Assembly: GCF_001570545.1 (NCBI RefSeq)
Contig: NZ_BBXD01000025.1
Coordinates: forward strand, 1 to 64,000
DNA from: Herbidospora mongoliensis
GTDB taxonomy: Bacteria > Actinomycetota > Actinomycetes > Streptosporangiales > Streptosporangiaceae
Length of the DNA stretch: 64,000 bases
Direction: 5' to 3'
The notes under the pieces are model-generated. The model saw only the letters and a list, made by a program, of their open reading frames with translations, did no database searches and was not told the origin of the DNA. Numbering within the stretch: position 1 is the first letter of the stretch; each line of letters begins with the position of its first letter. Of this stretch, positions 24,892 to 34,312 are shown piece by piece. The position numbers and the translations under genes were made by a program.

Positions 24892-26958
24892 TCAGGCGTC
24901 GATGTGGTCGCGATCGATCTCCGAGGCCGAGCTCACGATGAACTCGCGCCGAGGGGCCACGTCGCTGCCCATCAGCAGGTCGAAGATGCGCTCGCCCTCT
25001 TCGACGTCTTCGATCCGGATGCGCCGCAGCACGCGGTGGCGCGGGTCCATGGTCGTCTCGGCCAGCTGGTCGGCGTCCATCTCACCCAGGCCCTTGTAGC
25101 GCTGGGGGGGTTCCTTCCACTTCTTGTTCCGCTTGCGCAGCCCGCCGAGGACCTTGTGCAGCTCGGCGTCGGAGTAGCAGTAGATGTACTTCTCCTGCCC
25201 GCGCCCGGGGTTGGTCAGCTCGACCCGGTGCAGCGGCGGCACGGCGGCGAAAACGCGCCCGGCCTCCACCATGGGCCGCATGTAGCGGTGGAACAGCGTC
25301 AGCAGCAGGCACCGGATGTGCGCGCCGTCGACGTCGGCGTCGGCCATGAGAATGATCTTGCCGTAGCGGGCCGCCTCGATGTCGAAGGTCCGGCCGGACC
25401 CCGCACCCACGACCTGGATGATCGCCGCGCACTCGGTGTTCTTGAGCATGTCGCTCACGGACGCCTTCTGCACGTTGAGGATCTTGCCTCGGATGGGCAG
25501 CAGCGCCTGGAACTCGGAGTCGCGGGCCAGCTTGGCGGTGCCCAGCGCCGAGTCTCCCTCGACGATGAACAGCTCGCTGCGGTCGACGCCGTCGCTGCGG
25601 CAGTCGACCAGCTTGGCCGGCAGCGCCGAGCTCTCCAGCGCGGTCTTGCGGCGCTGGTTGTCGCGGTGTTCCCGGGCCGCGATGCGCGCCTTGGCCGCCG
25701 CGACGATCTTCTCGAGAACGGCCCTGAGCTGCTGCTTCGCGCCTCGCGGCGGGTTGGTGAAGATCTCACGGAGCTCGCGCGAGACGACCGTCGACACGAT
25801 GCGGGTCGCCGCGGAGGTGCCGAGGACCTCCTTGGTCTGCCCCTCGAACTGCGGCTCGGCCACCCGGACGGTCACCACGCTGGTCAGACCTTCGAGGATG
25901 TCCTCTTTGGTCACGCCGTCGTCGCCGTTCTTGAGCAGCCGCGTCTCACGCAGTAATTCGTTGATCGTGCGGACCAGCGCCCGTTCGAACCCGAGCACGT
26001 GGGTGCCGCCCTTGGGCGTGGCGATCACGTTGACGAACGACCGGACGGTGGAGTCGTAGCCCTTGCCCCAGCGCACCGCCACGTCGACGACCATCTCGCG
26101 CTCGACCTTGGTCGGCGTCATGTGGCCCTGGTCGTCGAGCACCGGCACGGTCTCGTTGAAGTTGCCGAGCCCCTGCATGCGCAGTACCTCGCAGACGCCC
26201 TCGTCGCGCGCCAGGAACTCGGTGAACTCGCTGATCCCGCCGTCGAACCGGAAGACGTCTTCGGTGGGCTCCTCGAGACGGCTGTCGCGCACCGACAGCG
26301 TCAGGCCCGGCACCAGGAAGGCGGTCTGCCGCAGCCGGACGTGGATCTCGTCGAGCGAGACCTCCGCCTCCGGCAGGAAGATCTGCAGGTCGGCCCAGAA
26401 GCGCACCCGCGTGCCCGTGACCCGGACCCCGAGGGGACCGCCGTCGCGCAGGCCGGACTTCTTCTTGAACTTGGCCGAGGGGCCGTCGCCGTCGAAGGCG
26501 CCGGGCACCCCGCGCCGGAAGCTGATCTCGTGGATCCGCCCGTCGCGGTCGACCTCGACGTCGAGCCGGGACGAAAGCGCGTTGACCACCGAGGCGCCCA
26601 CACCGTGGAGACCGCCGGAGGCCCCGTAGGACCCCCCGCCGAACTTCCCGCCGGCGTGGAGCTTCGTGTAGACCAGCTCGACACCCGCGAGCCCGCTCTT
26701 GGGCTCGACGTCGACCGGGATGCCCCGCCCGTCGTCGCGCACCTCGATGGACCCGTCTGGATGGAGCTCGACCTCGATCAGCGAGCAGTAGCCGGCCAGC
26801 GCCTCATCAACCGCGTTGTCGACGATCTCCCACAGGCAGTGCATGAGGCCACGGCTGTCGGTCGAGCCGATGTACATCCCCGGGCGCTTGCGGACGGCTT
26901 CGAGACCTTCCAGAACCGACAGATGACGAGCTGTATAACCCGTCTCCGCTACCGTCAC
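24892..26958 (-). CDS. parE: DNA topoisomerase IV subunit B
   Basis: The ATPase subunit of topoisomerase IV, 688 residues. GHKL ATPase motifs: EIVDNAVDEA, DDGRGIPVD, GGLHGVGASVVNALS and the lysine loop QTKEVLGT. TOPRIM motifs: EGDSALGTAK and DADVDGAHI, then YKGLGEMDADQL. EGDSALGTA in place of the gyrase EGDSAGGSA is usual for actinomycete ParE, so this is not a second GyrB. I prefer GTG 26958, which has GGGAG at six bases, over GTG 26970, which has none. It decatenates chromosomes with ParC. The 248 bases upstream hold the divergent promoter for DUF7455. Confidence 0.93.
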   Translation of the reverse strand: MTVAETGYTARHLSVLEGLEAVRKRPGMYIGSTDSRGLMHCLWEIVDNAVDEALAGYCSLIEVELHPDGSIEVRDDGRGIPVDVEPKSGLAGVELVYTKLHAGGKFGGGSYGASGGLHGVGASVVNALSSRLDVEVDRDGRIHEISFRRGVPGAFDGDGPSAKFKKKSGLRDGGPLGVRVTGTRVRFWADLQIFLPEAEVSLDEIHVRLRQTAFLVPGLTLSVRDSRLEEPTEDVFRFDGGISEFTEFLARDEGVCEVLRMQGLGNFNETVPVLDDQGHMTPTKVEREMVVDVAVRWGKGYDSTVRSFVNVIATPKGGTHVLGFERALVRTINELLRETRLLKNGDDGVTKEDILEGLTSVVTVRVAEPQFEGQTKEVLGTSAATRIVSTVVSRELREIFTNPPRGAKQQLRAVLEKIVAAAKARIAAREHRDNQRRKTALESSALPAKLVDCRSDGVDRSELFIVEGDSALGTAKLARDSEFQALLPIRGKILNVQKASVSDMLKNTECAAIIQVVGAGSGRTFDIEAARYGKIILMADADVDGAHIRCLLLTLFHRYMRPMVEAGRVFAAVPPLHRVELTNPGRGQEKYIYCYSDAELHKVLGGLRKRNKKWKEPPQRYKGLGEMDADQLAETTMDPRHRVLRRIRIEDVEEGERIFDLLMGSDVAPRREFIVSSASEIDRDHIDA

Positions 26959-27206
26959 TCCAGCTCCCACGTTGAACAGTCGAACACGCGTACGCAGCTT
27001 AGCGCTTGGCGTGGTTTTAGGACTACCAGCTTGCCAGCTGTCCAGGGCTTCTCGTTACCTGCGGTGTGATCCACGTCACCTTTCGGAACATTCCGCTCTC
27101 GGCGTAGTCAGGAGGTGATTGGGAACGCCCTCATCCGGTTAGATGTTGTCCCAAGTGACTGTGACGCCAACATCCCCGGTCAACGGGGTGACCCGAAAGG
27201 CGATAC

Positions 27207-27437
27207 GTGACTGGAGCTCTCGCCCCCACCAAGCCGCTGACCGCCCTAGACCGCTGCGACCGATGCGGCGCTCAGGCCTATATTCGCGCGATTCTTCCGG
27301 TAGGCGCTGAACTCCTGTTCTGCGCACACCATGGCCGACAGCACGTGGCCGCATTGCGCGACAAGGGCGCTGAGATCCAGGACGAATCAGCACGACTCAG
27401 TACACCAGCTGGATCCGCGGCTCCCGACGAGCGGTGA
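27207..27437 (+). CDS. DUF7455 small zinc-ribbon-like protein
   Basis: A 76-residue protein of the actinobacterial DUF7455 type. A CDRCGAQAYIRA motif and a later FCAHHGRQH motif give two Cys plus Cys/His ligands, so a single zinc ribbon is likely. The rest is polar and probably disordered. GTG 27207 follows GAAAGG. Its place beside the topoisomerase IV and primary sigma genes is conserved among actinomycetes as far as I know, but its function is unknown. It ends before a strong hairpin. Confidence 0.8.
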   Translation: MTGALAPTKPLTALDRCDRCGAQAYIRAILPVGAELLFCAHHGRQHVAALRDKGAEIQDESARLSTPAGSAAPDER

Positions 27438-27462
27438 TCCGGCCCCTGACATCGATGACGGC

Positions 27463-27491
27463 GGCGTGATCGGGCATTGCCTGATCACGCC
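27463..27491 (+). terminator. Terminator after the DUF7455 gene
   Basis: GGCGTGATCGGGC pairs with GCCTGATCACGCC around ATT, with one G-T pair. A 13-bp stem starting 25 bases after the DUF7455 stop is a convincing terminator, though no T-run follows. Confidence 0.8.
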
Positions 27492-27600
27492 GTCGCCATT
27501 TCCTTCCGCCCCCTGAACGGCCGCATCAGGCGCCAACCGGTCGCCCCGCGTCCCTCCGCGACGACGGATCCCGGATGCCACTGGCCTGCGCGTTCACCCC

Positions 27601-27606
27601 TAGGCT
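27601..27606 (+). promoter_or_regulatory. -10 hexamer of a likely leaderless yaaA promoter
   Basis: TAGGCT lies six bases before the GTG start at 27613, and no Shine-Dalgarno is present. The same hexamer occurs at nearly the same distance from pxpA and the DHA2 transporter start codons. Confidence 0.45.
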
Positions 27607-27612
27607 GGGCCC

Positions 27613-28344
27613 GTGCTGATCCTCCTGCCGCCCTCGGAGGGCAAGGCGGCCTCCGGCCGGGGTCGTCCCGTCGATCTCGACTCGCTGAGCTTCCCCGAGC
27701 TGACCTCCTCCCGCGAGAAGGTCCTCGACGCGCTCATCGAGCTCTGCCACACCCCCGAGCAGGCCCACCAGGTCCTCGGCCTGCCTCCGGGCCTCGCCGG
27801 GGAGATCAGCCGCAATCAGGGGCTTCGCGCCGCCCGCACCGTCAAGGTCTCCGACCTGTACACCGGTGTCCTCTACGACGCCCTGAGCCTGGCCACGCTC
27901 GACGCAAAAGCCAGGAGCCGCGCCACCCGCCGGGTCGTCGTCTTCTCCGGGCTCTGGGGCGCGCTGAGGCTCGGTGACCGGATTCCGCCCTATCGGCTGT
28001 CGATGGGGGTCCGGCTCCCGCCCGTCGGCGGCCTGGCCGCCTTCTGGAAACCGGCCCTCGCCCCGCTTCTCGATCAGTCGGACGGGCTCGTGGTCGATCT
28101 GAGGTCGGCCACCTACGCGGCGGCCTGGAAGCCCAAGAGGGAGACGGTCGCGGTGAGGGTCCTCACCAAAGATCGCACCGTCGTCAGCCACATGGCCAAA
28201 CACACCCGTGGGCTGATCGCCCGGTCGCTGGTGGAGAGCCCCGCCCCGGCGAAGAACCCCGGCGAGCTCGCCCACCTGCTGACCAGGCTCGGCCATGCCG
28301 TCGAGCTCCACCCTGGCAGGCTCGACGTGGTGCTCAGTTCGTGA
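27613..28344 (+). CDS. yaaA: Peroxide stress protein YaaA (DUF328 family)
   Basis: A 243-residue YaaA protein. Family marks are the N-terminal LLPPSEGKAASG, LYTGVLYDAL, FSGLWGALR and the C-terminal AKHTRGLIARSLVE. In E. coli YaaA lowers free iron during peroxide stress and binds DNA; the same role is inferred here. It is cytoplasmic. The GTG start has no ribosome site but a TAGGCT six bases upstream, so the mRNA is probably leaderless. Its last 11 bases overlap the convergent gene at 28334. Confidence 0.88.
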   Translation: MLILLPPSEGKAASGRGRPVDLDSLSFPELTSSREKVLDALIELCHTPEQAHQVLGLPPGLAGEISRNQGLRAARTVKVSDLYTGVLYDALSLATLDAKARSRATRRVVVFSGLWGALRLGDRIPPYRLSMGVRLPPVGGLAAFWKPALAPLLDQSDGLVVDLRSATYAAAWKPKRETVAVRVLTKDRTVVSHMAKHTRGLIARSLVESPAPAKNPGELAHLLTRLGHAVELHPGRLDVVLSS

Positions 28345-29311
28345 TGACGTTCAGCTTGTTGCAGGCCCGGTGGAACTGGTTCTCCGGCTCCCCGCCGAGA
28401 TGGGACCACGGCAGTCTGCTGAACCTGCCGCCCGTCCGCGTCAGATGTCCCCTCGCCGGACGTCGGAGATCAGACAGGTAGAAGGCGGCGCCGAAGGCGT
28501 TGTGGGCCTCTATGGACCGTGGATGAGCGGGGCCGATCCGGCGCTGGGACCACTGGCCCGCCGCGGCGACGATCTCCCGCTGCGCGTCGAAGCTGAACCA
28601 GCCACCGCGCGACATGGGAGTGCGTTCCGAGGCGACGTTCTCGAAGTGCGCCAGGGGGATCAAGGCAGGAAGCGGGCTTCCCTCAGGAGCGTTGGCGAGG
28701 ACCGTGCGGGCGAATTCCAGCATTTCGGTCGCGGTGCCGCCCCAGCCGGGGGAAAGAGTGATCAAGCGGGCCACATTGGCCGAATAGAGCGTCGGCCAGC
28801 GGCGGGAGCATTCGTACCAGACCGAATCCTTGTCGGCTCTGGGGCGTTCGAGGCCGAGTGCGAGCCAGAGCATCGACTCCCACGGGACGGGGTCGGCGGG
28901 CATCAGGCCGGCTGCGGTGACGAGGGGCTGACGGGCGCTTTCCATGGCCGCGTGGTAGGCCTCCAGCCGTTGGGCCTGGACGGCTCTGGCCTTGACTTCC
29001 GGCTTTATGTCCCAGGCTTCCTCGATTCTGGTCCGGCCGAGCCACAGCCATAAATCAGGGTTGGCCTGGTCTCGGGCGATGAGGCTCTCGATGCCGCGGC
29101 TCATCCCCATGGCGGCGCGAGAAAGGGCTTCGATCCGTAATGCGCGTACTTCCGGATCGCCCCTGGTGGCAGCGAGAAGGGGGGCTGCCGCCTCGAAATT
29201 ACGGCGTTGAACAGCCAGAACCGCCTCGTCCAGCATGATGTCCGCCCAAGGGCGGTCCGGGATCACTCGTGGCCCCCGAGCACGTGCTCGATCCACTTCG
29301 ATTACTCCCAT
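28334..29311 (-). CDS. Hypothetical protein with TPR-like helical repeats
   Basis: A 325-residue soluble protein with no certain family. Alternating helices (WADIMLDEAVLAVQRRNFEAA, RIEALSRAAMGMSRGIESLI, DLWLWLGRTRIEEAWD) suggest TPR-like repeats over the first 200 residues. The remainder includes HPRSIEAHNAFGAAFYLSDL and ends in a basic stretch. No catalytic motif is evident. ATG 29311 has no ribosome site; a TATGCT eight bases upstream suggests a short or absent leader. It overlaps yaaA convergently by 11 bases. It probably acts through protein contacts (inference from fold only). Confidence 0.6.
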   Translation of the reverse strand: MGVIEVDRARARGPRVIPDRPWADIMLDEAVLAVQRRNFEAAAPLLAATRGDPEVRALRIEALSRAAMGMSRGIESLIARDQANPDLWLWLGRTRIEEAWDIKPEVKARAVQAQRLEAYHAAMESARQPLVTAAGLMPADPVPWESMLWLALGLERPRADKDSVWYECSRRWPTLYSANVARLITLSPGWGGTATEMLEFARTVLANAPEGSPLPALIPLAHFENVASERTPMSRGGWFSFDAQREIVAAAGQWSQRRIGPAHPRSIEAHNAFGAAFYLSDLRRPARGHLTRTGGRFSRLPWSHLGGEPENQFHRACNKLNVITN

Positions 29312-29392
29312 GGGGAGGCAGCATAGAAGTGGCGAGTTGGCGAGGCGCTACTTTCGTGTTACACCCGCGTAAAACCGGAACCTAAATCGGAC

Positions 29393-29426
29393 CCGGCGCG
29401 CAAAAATGCGCACCGAGCCCGATTTA
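29393..29426 (-). terminator. Terminator after the primary sigma-factor gene
   Basis: TAAATCGG and CCGATTTA at the ends enclose an inner GCGCA-AAAA-TGCGC stem, giving an interrupted hairpin 11 bases beyond the sigma stop codon. It probably terminates the sigma gene. Confidence 0.7.
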
Positions 29427-29436
29427 TGGATATCCC

Positions 29437-31086
29437 TTAGTCGAGATAGTCGCGCAGTACCTGCGAACGCGACGGGTGCCGCAGTTTCGACATCGTCTTC
29501 GACTCGATCTGGCGGATGCGCTCACGCGTCACGCCGTAGACCTTGCCGATCTCGTCGAGGGTCTTCGGCTGGCCGTCGGTGAGGCCGAACCGCATCGAGA
29601 CGACGCCTGCTTCGCGCTCGGACAGAGTGTCCAGGACGCTGTGCAGCTGCTCCTGGAGCAGCGTGAAGCTGACGGCGTCGGCCGGGACGATGGCCTCGGA
29701 GTCTTCGATCAGGTCACCGAACTCGCTGTCACCCTCCTCGCCGAGGGGGGTGTGCAGGGAGATCGGCTCGCGGCCGTACTTCTGGACCTCGATGACCTTC
29801 TCGGGGGTCATGTCGAGCTCGCGGGCCAGTTCCTCCGGAGTGGGCTCGCGGCCCAGATCCTGGAGCATCTGCCGCTGCACGCGGGCCAGCTTGTTGATCA
29901 CTTCGACCATGTGGACCGGGATGCGGATCGTCCGCGCCTGGTCGGCCATGGCCCTGGTGATCGCCTGCCGGATCCACCACGTGGCGTAGGTGGAGAACTT
30001 GTAGCCCTTGGTGTAGTCGAACTTCTCGACCGCGCGGATCAGACCGAGGTTGCCCTCCTGGATCAGGTCCAGGAACAGCATGCCGCGGCCGGTATAGCGC
30101 TTGGCCAGCGAGACCACCAGGCGGAGGTTGGCCTCCAGCAGGTGGTTCTTGGCCCGGCGGCCGTCTTCGGCGATCCACTCGAGCTCGGCGCGGACGTCTA
30201 CCGGAAGCTGGTCGCCGTCGGTGCCGAGCTGCTCCTCGGCGAACAGGCCGGCCTCGATGCGCTTGGCGAGCTCGACCTCCTGCTCGGCGTTGAGCAGCGG
30301 GACCTTGCCGATCTGCTTCAGGTAGTCCTTCACCGGGTCGGCGGTGGCACCGGCGGCGGCGACCTGCGCCACGGGGGCGTCATCGTCGTCGTCGGTGAGG
30401 ATCAGGACTTCTTCTTCGACCTTGGCGACGACCTCGGCGACCTTGGGCTCGTCGGTCGTCTCCTCTTCGGAGTCGGCCTCACCCTCAGCCTCGACCTCGA
30501 CTTCGACCTCGACTTCTTCGATGTCCTCGATGTCGAAGTCTTCGATCTCGACGTCTTCGATGTCATCGTCGTCGGCCGACTCGCCCTTGGCCTTCGGCTC
30601 GGCCTTGCCGGCGACGGGACCGTTGGCCGACGCCTCACCGGCCTTGGCGCCGGGGGCGGTCTTCTTCGCGGGCGCGGTGGGCTTCGCGGTGGTGGCGGCC
30701 TTCTTGGCGGCCGGCTTCTTCGCGGCCGGAGCGGGCGCCGGATCGGTCACCACGGCGGTGACGGTCTCGGGCTGCGACTCCTTGGCGGCGGCGGCCTTGG
30801 TGGACGTCTTCTTGACGGGCGCGGCCTTGGCACGGCTCTTCGCGGGGGGCTTCGCCTTCTTGGGCCCCGCGGAGTCTTCGGCGGTGAGCCGGACGATGAT
30901 GCCCTCTTTGCTGAGGCTGCGCAGGATTCCGGCGACTTGCGGCACCGGAATATCCGCTTCCTCGACAGCCCGGCGGACATCCTCCGCTTCGAGGAAACCC
31001 TGCGAGCGCCCACGCTCGAGGAGCTGCTGAATCACTGGCTCGTTCAGCTCCGACGGCTTCGAGCGAGTCGAACTTGCAGGCGACAC
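29437..31086 (-). CDS. sigA: Primary (group 1) sigma factor, HrdB/SigA type
   Basis: The essential vegetative sigma factor, about 549 residues. An N-terminal winged-helix-like part (residues 1-75) is followed by a Lys/Ala/Pro-rich stretch and a very acidic one ([14 protein letters not shown] and many EV repeats), about residues 75-240. Then region 1.2 ([16 protein letters not shown]), region 2 ([33 protein letters not shown]), region 3 and region 4 ([20 protein letters not shown] and [20 protein letters not shown]) follow. GTG 31086 is preferred: AGAGG lies seven bases upstream, whereas GTG 31092 is too close to that site. It serves all housekeeping promoters of the cell. Confidence 0.93.
   Translation of the reverse strand: MSPASSTRSKPSELNEPVIQQLLERGRSQGFLEAEDVRRAVEEADIPVPQVAGILRSLSKEGIIVRLTAEDSAGPKKAKPPAKSRAKAAPVKKTSTKAAAAKESQPETVTAVVTDPAPAPAAKKPAAKKAATTAKPTAPAKKTAPGAKAGEASANGPVAGKAEPKAKGESADDDDIEDVEIEDFDIEDIEEVEVEVEVEAEGEADSEEETTDEPKVAEVVAKVEEEVLILTDDDDDAPVAQVAAAGATADPVKDYLKQIGKVPLLNAEQEVELAKRIEAGLFAEEQLGTDGDQLPVDVRAELEWIAEDGRRAKNHLLEANLRLVVSLAKRYTGRGMLFLDLIQEGNLGLIRAVEKFDYTKGYKFSTYATWWIRQAITRAMADQARTIRIPVHMVEVINKLARVQRQMLQDLGREPTPEELARELDMTPEKVIEVQKYGREPISLHTPLGEEGDSEFGDLIEDSEAIVPADAVSFTLLQEQLHSVLDTLSEREAGVVSMRFGLTDGQPKTLDEIGKVYGVTRERIRQIESKTMSKLRHPSRSQVLRDYLD
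30489..30573 (-). repeat. Low-complexity hexamer-like repeat inside the sigma-factor gene
   Basis: Repeated CTCGAC/TTCGAC-type hexamers (about 14 imperfect units) encode the Glu/Val/Asp-rich acidic stretch. Replication slippage here would change the length of the acidic segment in frame. Confidence 0.6.
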
Positions 31087-31304
31087 GAACACCTCTCGAA
31101 CGAACGCATGGCGAGAATGGACCCAGGTGGTTGCTTCTTCTCCGATGGCGAGGTCGCACGGCGGGCGACATGCCATTCTGACACGCCGCCAAACCCCGTA
31201 CGGCCGCCTCCGGCCGGTTGCCCTCCACCCTAGGCCGACCGAAGGACTGGTGCGTACGGAAGCCAGTCACCGATACCCGAAAGCAACCGTTATGACTGAT
31301 TCAT

Positions 31305-33398
31305 TCAGTCACTCTTCGTGGCAGCGGGAACATGGACCGCAAGCACCGTGACGTCGTCATCCTGTTCATACCCGGACAACATCCGGTCCACCAGGAAATC
31401 AAGCAACATATGGGGACTTGTCAAGATCTCCTCAGGTGCTTCCGCGACGACGGCGGACAGCTCCCGCAGGCCCGCGTCCAAGCCCCGCTTGCGGTTTTCG
31501 ACGAGGCCGTCGGAGTAGAGCACCGCCGTGTGGCCCGGCGGCACCGAGAAACGGAACTGCTTGCGGCTGGTCGCCCAGCCGAGCGGGGTGCCGGGCTCGG
31601 TCTCGTGGAGGATTCCGACGCCCTGCGGGGAGACCAGCAGGGGCGGCGGGTGACCGGCCAGCGCGAGGGTGCCCTCGCCCGTGGTGGGTTCGACGACCAT
31701 GTAGGCCAGCGTCGTGACCTGCTCTTCTTCCTCGGTCGCCTCGAAAACGCGGTCGAGCCCGGTCAGCACGGCCGCGGGTGGCGGATTGGTCAGCGCCAGG
31801 GCGCGCATCGCGTTGCGGATGCGGCCCATTCCGGCGGCGGCCTTGACGCCCTTGCCCATGACGTCGCCCACCACGGCGGCCACACGGCCGTCCTGGAGCA
31901 CGAAGGCGTCGTACCAGTCGCCGCCGACCTGGACGTGGCGCGAGCCCGAGCGGAAGCGCTGGGCCAGCACGAGGCCGCGCACGACCGGCAGCCGCTCGGG
32001 GAGCAGGCTGCGCTGGAGCGTTTCGGCCGTGCGGTGCTCGCGCTCGAACAGGGTGGCCCGCTCGACGGCCAGGGCGCACTGACCGGCCAGGGCCTCCAGG
32101 AACACCCCGTCTTCCTGGGAGATCTTCTGGGGGCGGGTGAAGGAGAACCGGAGCGCTCCCAGCGCACGCCCTGCGGCGAGCAGCGGGAGGCCCACCCAGG
32201 CCCGCTCCTGGGTGTGGGCGAGGAAGCCGTTGATCTGGTCGGTCTCGCCGCCCGCGTCGGCGAGCTGGGCGCGGAGGCTGTCGGGCGACTCGGCGAAGAC
32301 CGGCCGGCGGCTGTTCACGGCCATGGTCATGACGCTGGAGCGCGACAGTGAGATGTCTTCGCCGGGTGCGCCGCCGGCGTCGGGGATGGCGCCGGAGTTG
32401 ATCACCTTGAGGGTGCCGCGGTCGGGGTCGAGCAGCGCGACGGCGGAGTGGTCGGCGGCCAGGGCGGTGCGGCCCACGTCGATGATGACCTGGACGACCT
32501 GCTCGACCGTGAGCGCCTCGGCCAGTATCGCCGTGGCGCCCTGGAGGCGGGCGGTGCGCAGGGCGGCGGCGCCGAGCTGGTCGGTCAGGCGGCCGCGCAT
32601 CTCCTCGGCCTCACGCTGGGCGGTGACGTCGGAGTTGGCGCCCACCCACTCGATCACGCGGCCGTGGCGGATGATCGGGACGGCCCGGACCTCGAAGTCG
32701 CGGTAGCCGCTGGCGCGGGTGCGGACGCGGTAGCTCCACTCGAACATGGTCCGGCCGCGCAGGGCCTCGCGCCAGGCCTCCTCGGCGGCCGGGCGGTCGT
32801 CGGGGTGGACTGCGTCGAGCCAGCCGTGGGCGAGGTATTCCTCGAGCCCTTGGCCGGTGATGGCGCGCCACTCCGGCGCGTCTTCCATGACGGCGCCGCT
32901 GGGCGAGGTGATCCAGACGAGCTGCTGCTGGGACTGCACGAGCGAGCGGTAGCGCTCCTCGCTGCGGCGCAGGTCGTCTTCGGTGGTCTGGCGCTCGGTG
33001 ACGTCGACGCCGAACAGGGAGGTGCCGATCGTGGCGCCCTCGTCGTCGTGGAGCGGGAAGAACGAAATGGCCCAGTGGCGGGTGTCGCCGTTCTCGGCGC
33101 GGGTGCGCAGCCGCTGGTCGGTGACGGGGAGACGGTCGTCGCCGATCCTGCGCAGGGCGGAGTCGATCACGTTGGCCAGGTCGGCCGACAGGATGTCGGC
33201 GGGAGCGCGGTCGATATGCCGGTCGACAGCCATCCCGGTCAGCTCGGTAAAGGTCGAGTTGACACGGACAAAACGGCCAGAGATGTCAAAGAATGCGAAG
33301 GCGTAAGGCGCCTCCGCCATGAGGCCCTTGAACAGGGCAGAGTCTGAGATGTCCAAACCCGACTCCCGGGGACGGGGCACGGAGGTTTCGGCGCTCAT
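31305..33398 (-). CDS. PAS-PAS-GAF-SpoIIE serine phosphatase
   Basis: A 697-residue signalling phosphatase. Two PAS domains (about residues 20-140, including FFDISGRFVRVNSTFTELTG, and about 155-280, with WITSPSGAVMEDAPEWRAIT), a GAF domain (about 300-455) and a PPM/SpoIIE phosphatase (about 465-690). Phosphatase metal residues: GGDWYD, VVGDVMGKG, YSDGLVE and DDDVTVLA. It should dephosphorylate an anti-anti-sigma factor of the SpoIIAA type in response to a ligand or redox cue; no anti-sigma genes lie in this window. ATG 33398 has GGAGGTG at eight bases; the longer upstream frame is unlikely. No membrane helices. Confidence 0.9.
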   Translation of the reverse strand: MSAETSVPRPRESGLDISDSALFKGLMAEAPYAFAFFDISGRFVRVNSTFTELTGMAVDRHIDRAPADILSADLANVIDSALRRIGDDRLPVTDQRLRTRAENGDTRHWAISFFPLHDDEGATIGTSLFGVDVTERQTTEDDLRRSEERYRSLVQSQQQLVWITSPSGAVMEDAPEWRAITGQGLEEYLAHGWLDAVHPDDRPAAEEAWREALRGRTMFEWSYRVRTRASGYRDFEVRAVPIIRHGRVIEWVGANSDVTAQREAEEMRGRLTDQLGAAALRTARLQGATAILAEALTVEQVVQVIIDVGRTALAADHSAVALLDPDRGTLKVINSGAIPDAGGAPGEDISLSRSSVMTMAVNSRRPVFAESPDSLRAQLADAGGETDQINGFLAHTQERAWVGLPLLAAGRALGALRFSFTRPQKISQEDGVFLEALAGQCALAVERATLFEREHRTAETLQRSLLPERLPVVRGLVLAQRFRSGSRHVQVGGDWYDAFVLQDGRVAAVVGDVMGKGVKAAAGMGRIRNAMRALALTNPPPAAVLTGLDRVFEATEEEEQVTTLAYMVVEPTTGEGTLALAGHPPPLLVSPQGVGILHETEPGTPLGWATSRKQFRFSVPPGHTAVLYSDGLVENRKRGLDAGLRELSAVVAEAPEEILTSPHMLLDFLVDRMLSGYEQDDDVTVLAVHVPAATKSD

Positions 33399-33575
33399 GG
33401 TCGGCACCTCCGTCGCGTGCCAGGGTCTCCCACGAGGCACATCTCCATAACTGTATTGAGTAGCGCGGTTCTGCCCTACATCATCGGCGATGGGCACGCG
33501 CGGACGGAAGCCCCGCCCGGCATGCGGTCAACGCATCCTGTCAAAAAAGCGCCACCTCGCGCAGCAAGATAAGAC

Positions 33576-34142
33576 TTACTTTTTGGCGGCCCTCTTCGCT
33601 TCCTGCTTGGTCGCGCGCACTTTGGCGAGGCTGCCGGCGTCGACCACATCGGCGACCGACCGGAACGCCCCCTCCTCGCCGTAAGCCCCCGCGGCCTCAC
33701 GCCAGCCCTGCGGCTGCACGCCGAGCTGTTTGCCCAGCAGCGCCAGGAAGATCTGCGCCTTCTGTTTGCCGAACCCGGGAAGGTCCGTGAGGCGACGCAG
33801 CAACTCGGCTCCGCTGCCCGCGTCGGCCCAGACCCGCTCGGCGTCGCCATCGTAGTGGTCCACCAGATGGGCCGCCAGTTGCCTGATCCGGCCGGCCATG
33901 GAGCCCGGATAACGGTGCACGGCCGGTTTGGCCGAAAGTATCGCGGCGAAGGCCTCCGGGTCCATCGCGGCGATCTGGTGGGCGTCGAGATCGTGGCCCA
34001 GCCGCTCGGAGATCGTGTACGGCCCCTGGAAGGCCCACTCCATGGGGACCTGCTGATCGAGCAGCATGCCCACGAGTAGCGCCAGGCCGCTGCGCCCGAG
34101 AAGATCATCGGCCTCGGGACGCTGCGTTAGCCGGATGTACAT
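33576..34142 (-). CDS. HhH-GPD base-excision DNA repair protein
   Basis: A 188-residue DNA glycosylase-like protein of the HhH-GPD superfamily. The helix-hairpin-helix is LTDLPGFGKQKAQIFLALLG, and the N-terminal helices include LALLVGMLLDQQVPMEWAF. The position after the hairpin where a catalytic Asp usually lies is not obvious, and there is no FeS cluster, so the base it removes is unclear. The C-terminus is Lys/Ala-rich (TKQEAKRAAKK). ATG 34142 has GAAGCTGG upstream; an ATG at 34184 would also be possible. Divergent from a small gene with a clear promoter. Confidence 0.85.
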   Translation of the reverse strand: MYIRLTQRPEADDLLGRSGLALLVGMLLDQQVPMEWAFQGPYTISERLGHDLDAHQIAAMDPEAFAAILSAKPAVHRYPGSMAGRIRQLAAHLVDHYDGDAERVWADAGSGAELLRRLTDLPGFGKQKAQIFLALLGKQLGVQPQGWREAAGAYGEEGAFRSVADVVDAGSLAKVRATKQEAKRAAKK

Positions 34143-34205
34143 GTTTCCAGCTTCGCACGCGTCACCCTGGTGTGTTTGGCTCATGTAACAAAACCACGCG
34201 GAGGG

Positions 34206-34233
34206 TTGACACCAGCGCGGAAAGTTATGGAAT
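34206..34233 (+). promoter_or_regulatory. Sigma-70-type promoter
   Basis: TTGACA at 34206-34211 is followed after 16 bases by TGGAAT at 34228-34233, a good match to the housekeeping consensus. Transcription should start near 34240, which rules out the ATG at 34232 for the following small gene. Confidence 0.65.
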
Positions 34234-34312
34234 GAGAGACGGCACTTTCGCCCGACAACCGGTGCCCCACCGAGCGCCGCAATTCCCACACTCAGCGAGG
34301 ATGCCTACCTCC

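Noticed and set aside
31294-31310. Hairpin GACTGA-TTCAT-TCAGTC as a phosphatase terminator
   Set aside because: It includes the stop codon, has only six pairs and is followed by no T-run. Too weak to call.
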